Positions 34,866 to 43,865 of a stretch of 64,000 nucleotides of DNA are shown one piece after another. The notes under the pieces were generated by a model. That model ran no database searches, was not told the origin of the DNA, and was given only the letters and a program-made list of their open reading frames with translations. Every line of letters starts with the position of its first letter. Within the stretch, counting starts at the first letter, position 1. Source of the DNA: CAWJMN01 sp963844055 (GTDB taxonomy: Bacteria; Planctomycetota; Planctomycetia; Pirellulales; Pirellulaceae); the NCBI GenBank assembly GCA_963844055.1, contig CAWJMN010000001.1, forward strand, positions 2,790,001 through 2,854,000, read 5' to 3'. A program made the position numbers and the translations under genes.

Positions 34866-36943
34866 GCCGACGCGCTCAGAAAGAAACCGTTGGCGTAGCA
34901 CTGTTTCCCTTTTTGGCAGTGCTCATTTGTACGATGGGCTCCCTCATTGTGCTCCTGGTAATGATTGTCCAGGATGCACGCGATGATGTGGACCGATCGC
35001 TCGCCACCGCCACCCCTGATGTTACTCCGACCTCTGCTAAGCCTTCCGGTCCTTCGAAGGAAGAACTGGAAAAGGCCCAAGAGGCAGCGGACGATGCGCA
35101 CTGGCGCAAGGAAGTGCTCGTTCAGCAGCGCACGGAAAAGTCCGAAGAGCTAGCCCAGAAGCGGCTGGCCCTAAGCCACCTGGAAGACCACATTCGTCGA
35201 ATTGAAAAACAAGCACAAATCCTTGTCGATCGCATTCGTGAGCTGGATGACGGCAAGAAGCTCAAAGATGACGAAGTAAAATCGACCAAAGAAGCGCTCG
35301 AAGAACTCAAGCGGAAGATTGACGAAAAGAAGAAGGAACTTGAGGCCGAAAAGAAGAAGTCCACGGAAGAGCAGTGGTTTGCGCTGATTCCTTACGATGG
35401 CCCCAACGGCACCCGTCGCCGCCCCTTCTACATTGAGTGCGTGGAAGAAGGAATCGTTATTCAGCCTGAAGGCTTGCTCCTGACTCCTGCCGATTTCAAT
35501 GGCCCCCTAGGCCCAGGCAACCCACTTGATGCTGCCTTGCGTGCCAAGCGTGAGTACGTTCAGCAGGCGACAAATGGCAAAGGGGGCGAGCCCTATCCAC
35601 TGCTTGTCGTCCGCCCCAGCGGTGTGCTGGCCTATAGTGCTGCTCGCGCTGCCATGAAGGCCTGGGATGAAGAGTTCGGCTACGAGCTGATCGCCGAAGA
35701 GAAGCGACTCGACTTTGGGCCGCGCGATCCTGAGCTCGACAAGATGTTGGCACAAACGGTATCCGTAGCCCGCAAAAGGCAAGCGATGTTGGCTGCTGCT
35801 ATGCCACGACGCTACCAAGAGGATGAACCGACCAGTTCTTTCAATCCGCAAGAATCGTCCAATTACGACCCGGCTTCTAGCGGAAGCGCTTCGCCCGGCG
35901 TTGGAGCCGGCGGAGGCGCAGGAAGCTCGTTTGGAGCGGGAACGGCGGGCACCGGTAGTGCACCCAAAAATACGGGGGTCGGTACCGGCGGTGCAACCAA
36001 TAACACCAGCACTGGCTTGGCAGGTGGAACAGGAAGTGGTGGCCTACAACCTTCTGGCTCGTCAGGAGCTATCGGCGGAATGGCCGGGCAACCAGGCACA
36101 CGCGGCGGCTTAAGCCTTGGTGCCGCTGCGGGATCGCCAGGAGGAGCTGCTGGCGGCGGCAGTCCTGGCACACCATCCACCGGGAAGGCGGGTGGTGCGA
36201 GCGGCCCTGCGGGAAGTGGCCAAGGGGGCTCCGTAGCAGGCTCTGGAACTGGTTCAGGAGGCGGAACGGGAAGCAATCCTGCGGGAGGCATCGCCGGTGG
36301 CACTGCAGGTTCGGGCGGAACGGCCGCAGGAGGGGGCGGAGGAGCAGGGGCTCAAGCCGGCCAAACGGCGATTGGACTTCCAACGAGCATCGGCAATATG
36401 GCAAACGCAGCCGCTGTCGGCGGTGCTCCACCACCAAGTGGCAGCCCGACCGATCCACAGCAAGGCGAAGCTCCTAAACCTGGCATGATGAAATCAACGG
36501 CCAGCCAGGCATCCAGCAACACAACCGGCACTCGCTCTACCTTTGCGTCTAATAGCAATGCCAGGCCCAAGGGAAGCGGACGAACAGGGGGCGCAAGCAA
36601 GACCAACAACTGGGGCCTGCCCGATGCGAAGAACCAGCTGACGGGCATTACGCGCCCGATTCGCATCTCGTGCCAGAATGATCGCCTTATGATCCTTCCC
36701 GACAAAGGCGAGTCTCGCCAACCTGTAACGATTCCACTCTCTCCAGAAATGAGCCCTGCAGAGCTGGAAAAGTTTGTTAGCGGTATCCAGCGGAACATCA
36801 AGTCCTGGGGACTTGCCGTTGCGGGTGGTTACTGGAAACCTGAACTCAATGTGGACGTAGCACCTAATGGAGAGGCCCGATTTGCTGAGCTTCAAACGGC
36901 TCTGCAGGGCAGCGGTTTCGACATCAAGAGGAAAATCCGGTGA
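34862..36943 (+). CDS. ExbD-like single-pass protein with coiled coil and a very long Gly-rich segment
   Basis: A 693-residue protein overlapping both neighbours (ATGA and GTGA). One N-terminal helix (FPFLAVLICTMGSLIVLLVM) recalls the ExbD/TolR anchor but lacks the usual Asp. Residues about 65-175 are charged coiled coil. A folded domain around 175-315 has ALIPYDGPNGTRRRPFYIEC and LLVVRPSGVLAYSAARAAM. Residues about 330-520 are low complexity (Gly/Ala/Ser/Thr/Pro), apparently a flexible periplasmic linker. The C-terminal 90 residues form another folded part (RPIRISCQNDRLMILPDKGE). No enzyme motif is visible. Confidence 0.7.
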   Translation: MSRRAQKETVGVALFPFLAVLICTMGSLIVLLVMIVQDARDDVDRSLATATPDVTPTSAKPSGPSKEELEKAQEAADDAHWRKEVLVQQRTEKSEELAQKRLALSHLEDHIRRIEKQAQILVDRIRELDDGKKLKDDEVKSTKEALEELKRKIDEKKKELEAEKKKSTEEQWFALIPYDGPNGTRRRPFYIECVEEGIVIQPEGLLLTPADFNGPLGPGNPLDAALRAKREYVQQATNGKGGEPYPLLVVRPSGVLAYSAARAAMKAWDEEFGYELIAEEKRLDFGPRDPELDKMLAQTVSVARKRQAMLAAAMPRRYQEDEPTSSFNPQESSNYDPASSGSASPGVGAGGGAGSSFGAGTAGTGSAPKNTGVGTGGATNNTSTGLAGGTGSGGLQPSGSSGAIGGMAGQPGTRGGLSLGAAAGSPGGAAGGGSPGTPSTGKAGGASGPAGSGQGGSVAGSGTGSGGGTGSNPAGGIAGGTAGSGGTAAGGGGGAGAQAGQTAIGLPTSIGNMANAAAVGGAPPPSGSPTDPQQGEAPKPGMMKSTASQASSNTTGTRSTFASNSNARPKGSGRTGGASKTNNWGLPDAKNQLTGITRPIRISCQNDRLMILPDKGESRQPVTIPLSPEMSPAELEKFVSGIQRNIKSWGLAVAGGYWKPELNVDVAPNGEARFAELQTALQGSGFDIKRKIR

Positions 36944-37965
36944 GTCGTCGCAGTAAATCATCTCCGGTCGAAGCGCCAGGTCAGGACTCCTTTTTGGACG
37001 TCGTGGCTAACCTTGTAGGCATTCTAATCATCCTGGTCATGGTGGTTGGAACGCAGGCCAAGGATGCAATCGTTGCCGAGGAATTGGAGCGGCGGGAACA
37101 GACTGACCCCGTCACAGAAGTTGCCGGCTCCTCTGAAGAAAATGCGAAGCTTGCCGATGTCAGCGCGGAAGAGCAAGCCGCCAGCGCCGTCGAATCAAGC
37201 CTGATGGAGCTAGAAGGCCAACTTCAACGCCAAGAATTAGAAAACCGGTATCGCCAAGCCGAGCGTGATCGCTTACTGGCCCTGGTTGCAGCTGCAGAAA
37301 AAACGCTGAGCGAACATCGCAGCGAACTGTCGGCCGACGAACAGGCCAAGTACGACTTAGAAAACCAATTGGTCTCCGCCAAGGGAGAGCTCGAGCTGCT
37401 TTCCAAAAAACCTGCGACCATGCAAAAGCCCTCACCGTCGGTCATTCAGCACCTTCCCACGCCGATGGCAAAAACGGTGTTTGGCAAAGAGATTCAATTC
37501 CGCTTGCTGGAAGGAAAGATCGTCTACATCCCCTGGGAGGAGATGCTCACTCGCCTCAAGGCGGATGTGCCCGCTCATGCCAGCAAGTTGCGAGAGGTTC
37601 CACGCCTCGAAAGAACGCTGCCCGTTGTTGGTGGCTTTGCGGGCAAGTATGCCTTGCGGCGTGTCGATGATGGCAGGGCCGCTCGGGTGGAACTGGAACG
37701 GCTGATCTTTGTGCAAGTCGAATCACAAATGGGAGAGCCCGTTGCCCAGGCACTTCGGCCAGGAAGCGACTTTCATACCCGACTGGCGGCTCTCCCTCCC
37801 AAGACAACCACGATCACACTGTGGACCTACCCAGATAGCTTTGAAGAATTCCGCCTGCTAAAGGCAGAGCTTTTCAAGCAAGGCTATCTAGTTGCTGCCC
37901 GCCCCATGCCGGCTGGCTTTCCCATTGGTGGCTCGCCCGACGGCTCGCGCGCTTCTGCGGAATAA
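36940..37965 (+). CDS. second ExbD-like single-pass protein
   Basis: A 341-residue protein starting at GTG 36940, overlapping the previous stop (GTGA). The N-terminal helix DSFLDVVANLVGILIILVMV keeps an acidic residue just before the membrane segment, as in ExbD/TolR/MotB. A coiled coil follows (about residues 70-155, LEGQLQRQELENRYRQAERD), then a globular periplasmic domain (MAKTVFGKEIQFRLLEGKIV, WEEMLTRLKADVPAHA, TTTITLWTYPDSFEEFRLLK). It completes a three-gene unit with two unlike ExbD-like partners. Confidence 0.72.
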   Translation: MSRRSKSSPVEAPGQDSFLDVVANLVGILIILVMVVGTQAKDAIVAEELERREQTDPVTEVAGSSEENAKLADVSAEEQAASAVESSLMELEGQLQRQELENRYRQAERDRLLALVAAAEKTLSEHRSELSADEQAKYDLENQLVSAKGELELLSKKPATMQKPSPSVIQHLPTPMAKTVFGKEIQFRLLEGKIVYIPWEEMLTRLKADVPAHASKLREVPRLERTLPVVGGFAGKYALRRVDDGRAARVELERLIFVQVESQMGEPVAQALRPGSDFHTRLAALPPKTTTITLWTYPDSFEEFRLLKAELFKQGYLVAARPMPAGFPIGGSPDGSRASAE

Positions 37966-37977
37966 ACACCAGGGGCC

Positions 37978-37999
37978 AGCCCAACGGGCTCCTTTCTTT
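37978..37999 (+). terminator. weak terminator after the ExbB/ExbD-like operon
   Basis: AGCCC/GGGCT stem with an AAC loop, then CCTTTCTTT, 13 bases after the stop of the third gene. Confidence 0.45.
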
Positions 38000-38152
38000 G
38001 GCCAGCACGTTTTCCCGCGTTTCATGGGCCCATGCCCATCGAAGCACTGCTGGATATAATGCAGGTTCGTTGGCCGCCACTTCCTGTTTTGCACGAAGGG
38101 TAGGCCTTCTTACTTTTTGCGCCTTTTGAATGAGTGTGGGGAGCCGGCTTCG

Positions 38153-38992
38153 ATGCGATTTACGAAGATGCAGGGAATTGGCAACGATTACGTCTATGTG
38201 AATTGCTTCGAAGAGCCCATGCCGCAGGATATTGTGGGGCTGTCGCAGAAGATTTCCAGCCGCAACTTTGGTGTCGGCAGCGACGGCCTAATCCTCATCT
38301 GCCCCAGCACGATTGGTGCCGATGCACGGATGCGGATGTTCAACGCGGATGGTAGCGAATCCGAAATGTGCGGCAATGGACTGCGCTGCGTGGCCAAGTA
38401 TGTTTACGATCACGGGATCAAGAAGTCCCCGACTCTGAAGATTGAAACAGGTCGTGGCATCTTGTCGGTCGACTTGGAAATCAAACACGGGCTTGTCGAT
38501 CGCGTCCGGGTCAACATGGGAAACCCCATTTTGACTTCCAGCAAGATCCCCACTTTGCTTCCGGGCGATCCTCCGATAAATGCACCGCTTACCATTGATG
38601 GACAGACGTTTGACGTCACCTGTGTTTCGATGGGAAATCCCCACTGCATCATCTATGTCGAAAAGGCAACTGATGAATTGGTGCTGGGTAAGGGGCCCAA
38701 GATTGAAACCTGCTCCAGCTTTCCGGCACGCGTCAACGTCGAGTTCATTGAGGTCATTTCTCGTTCCGAAGTGCGCCAACGCACCTGGGAACGAGGTTCT
38801 GGCGAAACGCTGGCATGTGGTACCGGGGCCAGCGCTGTTTGTGTGGCTGGCGTTCTCACGGGACGTACTGACCGCCGCATTATCAATCACCTTCGCGGTG
38901 GCGACTTAGAACTGGAATGGAATGAGGCCGATGGGAATGTCTACATGACAGGCCCAGCGGTTGAAGTTTTCCAAGGTGTTTGGACCGACTAA
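38153..38992 (+). CDS. dapF: diaminopimelate epimerase
   Basis: Start ATG 38153 (MRFTKMQGIGNDYVYVN). A 279-residue enzyme that converts LL- to meso-diaminopimelate for lysine and peptidoglycan. Signatures: GIGNDYVYVN, GSDGLILI, MRMFNADGSESEMCGNGLRC (first catalytic Cys) and ERGSGETLACGTGASAVCVA (second catalytic Cys). No fusions or gaps. xseA follows 44 bases downstream on the same strand. Confidence 0.96.
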   Translation: MRFTKMQGIGNDYVYVNCFEEPMPQDIVGLSQKISSRNFGVGSDGLILICPSTIGADARMRMFNADGSESEMCGNGLRCVAKYVYDHGIKKSPTLKIETGRGILSVDLEIKHGLVDRVRVNMGNPILTSSKIPTLLPGDPPINAPLTIDGQTFDVTCVSMGNPHCIIYVEKATDELVLGKGPKIETCSSFPARVNVEFIEVISRSEVRQRTWERGSGETLACGTGASAVCVAGVLTGRTDRRIINHLRGGDLELEWNEADGNVYMTGPAVEVFQGVWTD

Positions 38993-39036
38993 AACGCAGT
39001 GTCTGATTAGACAACCTTCCTCTTGCGACAACTGCT

Positions 39037-40323
39037 ATGTCTCCCCCCAAACGCCCAAGCCTATTTTCCGAAGACTCGCGTCCATCAGATGATGAGCCCG
39101 AGGAATCGATCTTCAGTGTCAGCCAGCTCAATGCCATGGTGCAACGCTTGCTGGCCGACACTTTTTCGGGAATCTGGGTGGAAGGGGAGATTGCAGAGGT
39201 ATCTCGCCCGCATTCCGGGCATGTTTACTTCTCGCTCAAGGATGCCGACTCTCAGTTGCGCGGTGTGATGTGGCGTTCTACGGCGCAGCGCGTGAAATTT
39301 GATCTGGAAGAAGGTCAAGTTGTTATTTGCCGCGGCGATATCGATGTATATCCGCCGCGTGGCACCTATCAACTGGTCGTCAAACAGATCCAGCCCAAGG
39401 GCATCGGGCCGCTACAGCTAGCCTTTCGGCAATTGCATCAGCGACTGTCTGCCGAAGGGCTATTTGATGAACAATGGAAGAAAGAGATTCCTCCCTATCC
39501 TCGTAGCGTGGCCTTTGTAACAAGTCCCAGTGGCGCTGCCATTCGCGACTTCTTAGAGATCAGCAGAAGGCGTTTTCCAGGCCTGCCATTGCTTGTCATT
39601 CCTGCACGGGTACAAGGGGAAGGGGCCGCCGAAGAGATCGTTCAAGGAATTGAAGCCGCTAACCGCCTGAAGAATCCTCCCGACATCTTGATCGTAGGTC
39701 GCGGCGGTGGAAGCATGGAAGACCTGTGGTGCTTCAACGATGAACGGGTAGTGCGAGCGATTTTTGCCTCGGAAATCCCCGTGGTCTCGGCCGTGGGACA
39801 CGAAATCGACGTCACACTTTCCGACTTGGTTGCCGATCTTCGAGCCCTCACTCCTTCGGAAGCTGCTGAGCGTATCGTACCCTCACGCGATGAACTTCAA
39901 AACCAAACCTTCCAGCTTCAGCAGCGACTCGCGTCCGCGCTTCGTCGACGGTATGACCTGGCAGAGCTTGCCTTACAGTCGCTGCTATCTCGCCGACTAT
40001 TTACGCAGCCGCTGGAATGGCTCATGCTCCGCTCGCAAACAGTGGATGAGCTAACCATGAAACTAGAACGTGCCTCGGATGGTTACTGGAATAAAAAGGA
40101 GGAGCAGCTAACGGTTGCCGCCGCCAAGTTAGAGTCGCTTAGCCCCCTGAAGGTGCTCAGCCGCGGTTACAGCGTTACAACGCGGCTTGCTACCAACCAG
40201 ATCCTCCGCAGTGGCGGCGATGTTCAGCCAGGCGACCTCCTTCATAGCCGGTTAGCCAAGGGCGAAGTCTACAGCCAGGTGGTTGCTCCGCCAACGGATC
40301 GCCCTTCAGCCCAAGAGTCCTAA
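39037..40323 (+). CDS. xseA: exodeoxyribonuclease VII large subunit
   Basis: A 428-residue protein. It has the N-terminal OB fold (SVSQLNAMVQRLLADTFSGI, GEIAEVSRPHSGHVYFSLKD), then the catalytic region (VAFVTSPSGAAIRDFLEISR, ILIVGRGGGSMEDLWCFNDE, SEIPVVSAVGHEIDVTLSDL), then helices and a C-terminal PLKVLSRGYSVTT. Together with XseB it degrades single-stranded DNA. xseB lies 117 bases downstream. Confidence 0.96.
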   Translation: MSPPKRPSLFSEDSRPSDDEPEESIFSVSQLNAMVQRLLADTFSGIWVEGEIAEVSRPHSGHVYFSLKDADSQLRGVMWRSTAQRVKFDLEEGQVVICRGDIDVYPPRGTYQLVVKQIQPKGIGPLQLAFRQLHQRLSAEGLFDEQWKKEIPPYPRSVAFVTSPSGAAIRDFLEISRRRFPGLPLLVIPARVQGEGAAEEIVQGIEAANRLKNPPDILIVGRGGGSMEDLWCFNDERVVRAIFASEIPVVSAVGHEIDVTLSDLVADLRALTPSEAAERIVPSRDELQNQTFQLQQRLASALRRRYDLAELALQSLLSRRLFTQPLEWLMLRSQTVDELTMKLERASDGYWNKKEEQLTVAAAKLESLSPLKVLSRGYSVTTRLATNQILRSGGDVQPGDLLHSRLAKGEVYSQVVAPPTDRPSAQES

Positions 40324-40440
40324 CGAAATCGTTCAGCAGTGCTGCTGTCCTTCTCGTTTGGTTTGCTAAAATAGATTCGATCTTCGAAGTTCCCGAGCGC
40401 GGAATTCTCGCCTCGGTTTCTGCTTACTAGGTAATCGCAC

Positions 40441-40827
40441 GTGTCAAAAAATAAATCCAGCGCCGACGAAGCTTCCCAGCCCACGTTTGAAGAATCCTTG
40501 GCGCAAGTCGAACGTGTCGTAAGGCTCCTGGAAGGGGGTACCCCCGACCTTGCAGATGCCCTGGCACAGTACGAAAACGCGATCAAACACCTGCGTAATT
40601 GTCAGCAGTGGCTAACCTCGGCCCGCCAAAAGGTAGAGCTACTTACCGGAGTAAATGCCGACGGCGAAGCCATTACCACGCCGTTTGAGACTGGCACCGA
40701 CGATCTTGGTGAACGGGCAGGCACCCGCAAACGAACCCGCAAAGCCAGCGCAAAGCCCCCAAATCAAGAGACTTCCTTGGGCTCAGACGCTGACGAAGAC
40801 GTAGACGGCAGCACCCAACTCTTTTAG
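40441..40827 (+). CDS. xseB: exodeoxyribonuclease VII small subunit
   Basis: A 128-residue protein starting at GTG 40441. The typical XseB helices are present: FEESLAQVERVVRLLEGGTP and DLADALAQYENAIKHLRNC, with QQWLTSARQKVELLT. The remaining 55 residues form a charged, probably disordered tail (RAGTRKRTRKASAKPP), longer than in enterobacterial XseB. The location next to xseA supports the call. Confidence 0.9.
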   Translation: MSKNKSSADEASQPTFEESLAQVERVVRLLEGGTPDLADALAQYENAIKHLRNCQQWLTSARQKVELLTGVNADGEAITTPFETGTDDLGERAGTRKRTRKASAKPPNQETSLGSDADEDVDGSTQLF

Positions 40828-40878
40828 AATTCAAGAGTTGGATCGCATTCCCCCACTTTGAGCCCAACCCGGCCCCTT

Positions 40879-41771
40879 ATGCCTGCTTCGTCTGAGGACT
40901 TCCTTCGAAACGCCCACCAGTTGCGGGAGTCGATCGACCTTGCGCTGGAGGGGTACACACGCTACGACGAAGATTGCCCGACGCATCTCGCCGAAGCTAT
41001 CCGGCACAGCCTATTGGCACCCGGCAAGCGTCTGCGCCCGATCTTGGTATTGATGGCCTGCCAAGCATTGTCCTGCGACTTCCGCCGGGCAATTCCTGCG
41101 GCCTGTGCCGTCGAAATGGTGCATTGTTACTCGCTAATCCATGATGACTTGCCGGCCATGGATGACGACGACATGCGTCGCGGGCGTCCGACTTGCCACG
41201 CTGCCTTTGGTGAGGCGACCGGGATTTTGGCCGGTGACGCACTTCTGGCCCAAGCATTTGAAGTACTCAGCCGCGACATTACGCCGGCACACGTTGCACT
41301 AGCTTGCTGCCGCGAGCTGGCCCAGGCCGCTGGGGCTTCCGCACTGGTTGGCGGGCAGCAAGATGACCTGGCGGGAGAGTTCGCCGTCGGGGATTTGCAG
41401 CAGTTAGAGCGGATCCACCGCCGAAAAACGGGGGCGATGATAAAGACATCGCTCGTTTTAGGGGCATATATAGCCCAAGCAACGCCTTCTGAATTAACCG
41501 CACTCCGAATTTACGGGGAACGTATCGGACTTGCCTTCCAAATTGTCGACGATTTGCTGGACATTCGCGCAGCGCTGCGACGATGGGAAAACGGACCGGA
41601 AAAGATGCCGAACAGGGAAAAATGACCTTTCCTAAAATCTTGGGGGAAGAGGCCAGTTGGCAGCGAGCCAAGCAACTGATCGCAGAAGCTTGTGACGTTG
41701 TCTCCTGTTTTGGCACTGCCGCAGATGGGCTGGTAGGACTCGCCCAGTATGTGCTCGAAAGGAACCACTAG
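40879..41771 (+). pseudogene. ispA: polyprenyl (farnesyl/geranylgeranyl) diphosphate synthase, frame broken by one missing base
   Basis: The first frame runs from ATG 40879 through the aspartate-rich motifs YSLIHDDLPAMDDDDMRRGR and FQIVDDLLDIR, then loses sense near 41566-41573. A second frame continues MGKRTGKDAEQGKMTFPKIL and ends QYVLERNH at 41771. Adding one G (CGCGGCAGCGCT) gives DIRGSAATMGKRTGKDAEQG and a complete 297-residue protein. The enzyme condenses isoprenyl diphosphates made through the Dxs pathway. The gene sits between xseB and dxs, 1 base before the dxs start. An indel in the sequence is more likely than real loss. Confidence 0.85.
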
Positions 41772-41772
41772 G

Positions 41773-43668
41773 ATGACGATGCATCGGCTGCTTTCAGAAC
41801 TTGAATCGGCGCAAGACCTCCACAAAATGTCGGTGGCAGAGTTGACGGAACTCGCTGCCGAGATTCGAGATGTGCTGTGCAATCTTCTGTCGGAGCGAAC
41901 GGCCCACTTCGCGTCGAACCTGGGGGTTGTTGAGCTTTGCCTCGCGCTGCACAGCGTTTATGATTTTCGCCGTGATCGCCTCATTTGGGACACAGGGCAC
42001 CAAATCTATCCGCATAAGCTGGTCACCGGCCGGTATCACGAATTCGCGACGATTCGGACACGCGGCGGATTGATGGGATACCCCAATCCCAAGGAGAGCG
42101 ACTACGACCTGTTCATGACTGGACATGCCGGCTCCAGCGTCTCGACCGTATTTGGCATCAAGAGTGGTGACGACCTACTCGGCGAGAGCGACCGCCGCAG
42201 CGTTGCTGTGATTGGCGATGGCGCCTTCCCCTCGGGCATTGTCTTTGAAGCGCTCAACAATGCCGGCGGGATGAAGAAGGATCTGCTCGTCATCCTCAAC
42301 GACAATAAAATGTCGATCTGCCCACGTGTAGGTGGCGTCGCTTCTTACCTCGACAAGCTGCGTACAACCACCTTCTATTCGGGGCTCAAGTCAGAGATCG
42401 TGCGAATCCTCAACAAGGTTCCGCTACTAGGCGATCCAACAGAACGCTTCTTGGCGCAGGTCAAAGAAGGGGTGAAGGCAGGGCTGCATGGCGGCATGAT
42501 GTTTGAAGACCTCGGCTTCCGCTACATGGGACCGATCGATGGCCACAACATCGCCTTGGTTCGCAAGTACTTGCAGATGGTGAAAGACCTCAAGGGCCCA
42601 ATCCTTTTGCATGTGGTCACCGAAAAGGGGCACGGCTTTCAGCCCGCAGCTTCTGACCCGGTCTACTTCCATACTCCTCCCGCCTTTGTGCAAGAGAACG
42701 GCTGCCCGGTCCCCAAAAAGTCAGGCTCCGGCATTGCGTACACCCAGGTGATCAGCGACGCCATCCTTGAACAGATGAAGGTCAACCCGAAGGTAACGGT
42801 CCTAACAGCGGCCATGTGCCAAGGGAACAAGCTGGAACAGATTCGGGATGAGTTCCCCGAGCGCTTTTTCGATACCGGCATTTGTGAATCGCATGCGGTT
42901 GCGTTTGCTGGCGGTCAAGCCAAAGCCGGCATCCGGCCCATCGTCGATATTTACAGCACGTTCCTTCAACGTAGCTACGACCAGATTTTCCAAGAAGTTG
43001 CCCTGCAGAATCTGCCGGTCACCTTTACGCTCGACCGTGCCGGATTGACCGGGCCCGATGGTCCAACCCATCATGGCACGTACGACATTGGATACATGCG
43101 CGTATTCCCAAACATGGTGGTCATGGCTCCAGGCGACCAGTACGACGCCGTCGAGATGCTCGACTTCTCATTGAAGCACACTTCCCCTTGCTCGCTCCGC
43201 TATCCCAAGGCCAATGCCAGCGCCATTAGCAAAGAACGCCAACCGGTAAAACTTGGCAAGTCCGAGATTTACCACATTGGCCGTGATGGAACGATCGTCT
43301 GCTTTGGTACGTTGCTCGCGGACTGCATCAAGGCGGCTGAAAAGTTGTCGGCCGAAGGACTTGATGTAGGCGTAGTAAACGCACGGTTTGTGAAGCCTAT
43401 CGATGCCGAGATGGTACATCGCTGCTTGACCGAATCCGGCTTTGTCGTAACTGTGGAAGAAGGGGCCCTGATGGGCGGCTTTGGCAGCGCCTTCCTGGAA
43501 TCGGCATCGGACCAAGGGATCGATAGCAGCCGCGTCCGTCGACTGGGAATTCCTGATTACTTCGTCGAACATGGCGAACGGTCGGAGCTGCTGGCTGATC
43601 TTCGGCTCGACGTTGAAGGAATTGTGATGACCTGCCGTGACTTGGCGGAACGGTTTGCGACGACCTAG
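41773..43668 (+). CDS. dxs: 1-deoxy-D-xylulose-5-phosphate synthase
   Basis: A 631-residue thiamine-diphosphate enzyme, first step of the MEP isoprenoid pathway. Start ATG 41773, with AAAGGA about 10 bases upstream. Segments: AHFASNLGVVELCLALHSVY, WDTGHQIYPHKLVTGR, GHAGSSVSTVFGI, VIGDGAFPSGIVFEALNNAG and LNDNKMSICPRVGG (ThDP/Mg site), then RFFDTGICESHAVAFAGGQA and TFTLDRAGLTGPDGPTHHGT. It is adjacent to the polyprenyl synthase that uses pathway products. Confidence 0.96.
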   Translation: MTMHRLLSELESAQDLHKMSVAELTELAAEIRDVLCNLLSERTAHFASNLGVVELCLALHSVYDFRRDRLIWDTGHQIYPHKLVTGRYHEFATIRTRGGLMGYPNPKESDYDLFMTGHAGSSVSTVFGIKSGDDLLGESDRRSVAVIGDGAFPSGIVFEALNNAGGMKKDLLVILNDNKMSICPRVGGVASYLDKLRTTTFYSGLKSEIVRILNKVPLLGDPTERFLAQVKEGVKAGLHGGMMFEDLGFRYMGPIDGHNIALVRKYLQMVKDLKGPILLHVVTEKGHGFQPAASDPVYFHTPPAFVQENGCPVPKKSGSGIAYTQVISDAILEQMKVNPKVTVLTAAMCQGNKLEQIRDEFPERFFDTGICESHAVAFAGGQAKAGIRPIVDIYSTFLQRSYDQIFQEVALQNLPVTFTLDRAGLTGPDGPTHHGTYDIGYMRVFPNMVVMAPGDQYDAVEMLDFSLKHTSPCSLRYPKANASAISKERQPVKLGKSEIYHIGRDGTIVCFGTLLADCIKAAEKLSAEGLDVGVVNARFVKPIDAEMVHRCLTESGFVVTVEEGALMGGFGSAFLESASDQGIDSSRVRRLGIPDYFVEHGERSELLADLRLDVEGIVMTCRDLAERFATT

Positions 43669-43865
43669 TTCGTCGCCCAGGCCGCCGGTCCAATCCCAAC
43701 GCTGCTTGTTACCGGATATTCTCAATAAATTCTTGCAGTATGCTGTTGGTTGGTGGTTGCAAATCCAACTAAACTACAAGGCACCTGAAGTAGCCCCAAA
43801 AGAAGAGCTGCTTCTGCCTTGGAAGTATTTGCAACAACCCACCTGATCCTTTCGGCGCTGCCTTA

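Noticed and set aside
35863..36303. Long Pro-rich minus-strand frame
   Set aside because: Complement of the Gly-rich linker of the ExbD-like gene, an artefact of low complexity.
33537..37965. Zorya-type defence system
   Set aside because: ZorA/ZorB resemble gene 1 plus a MotB-like partner, but no OmpA-like peptidoglycan-binding domain in ZorB form and no ZorC/ZorD or ZorE helicase or nuclease is present.
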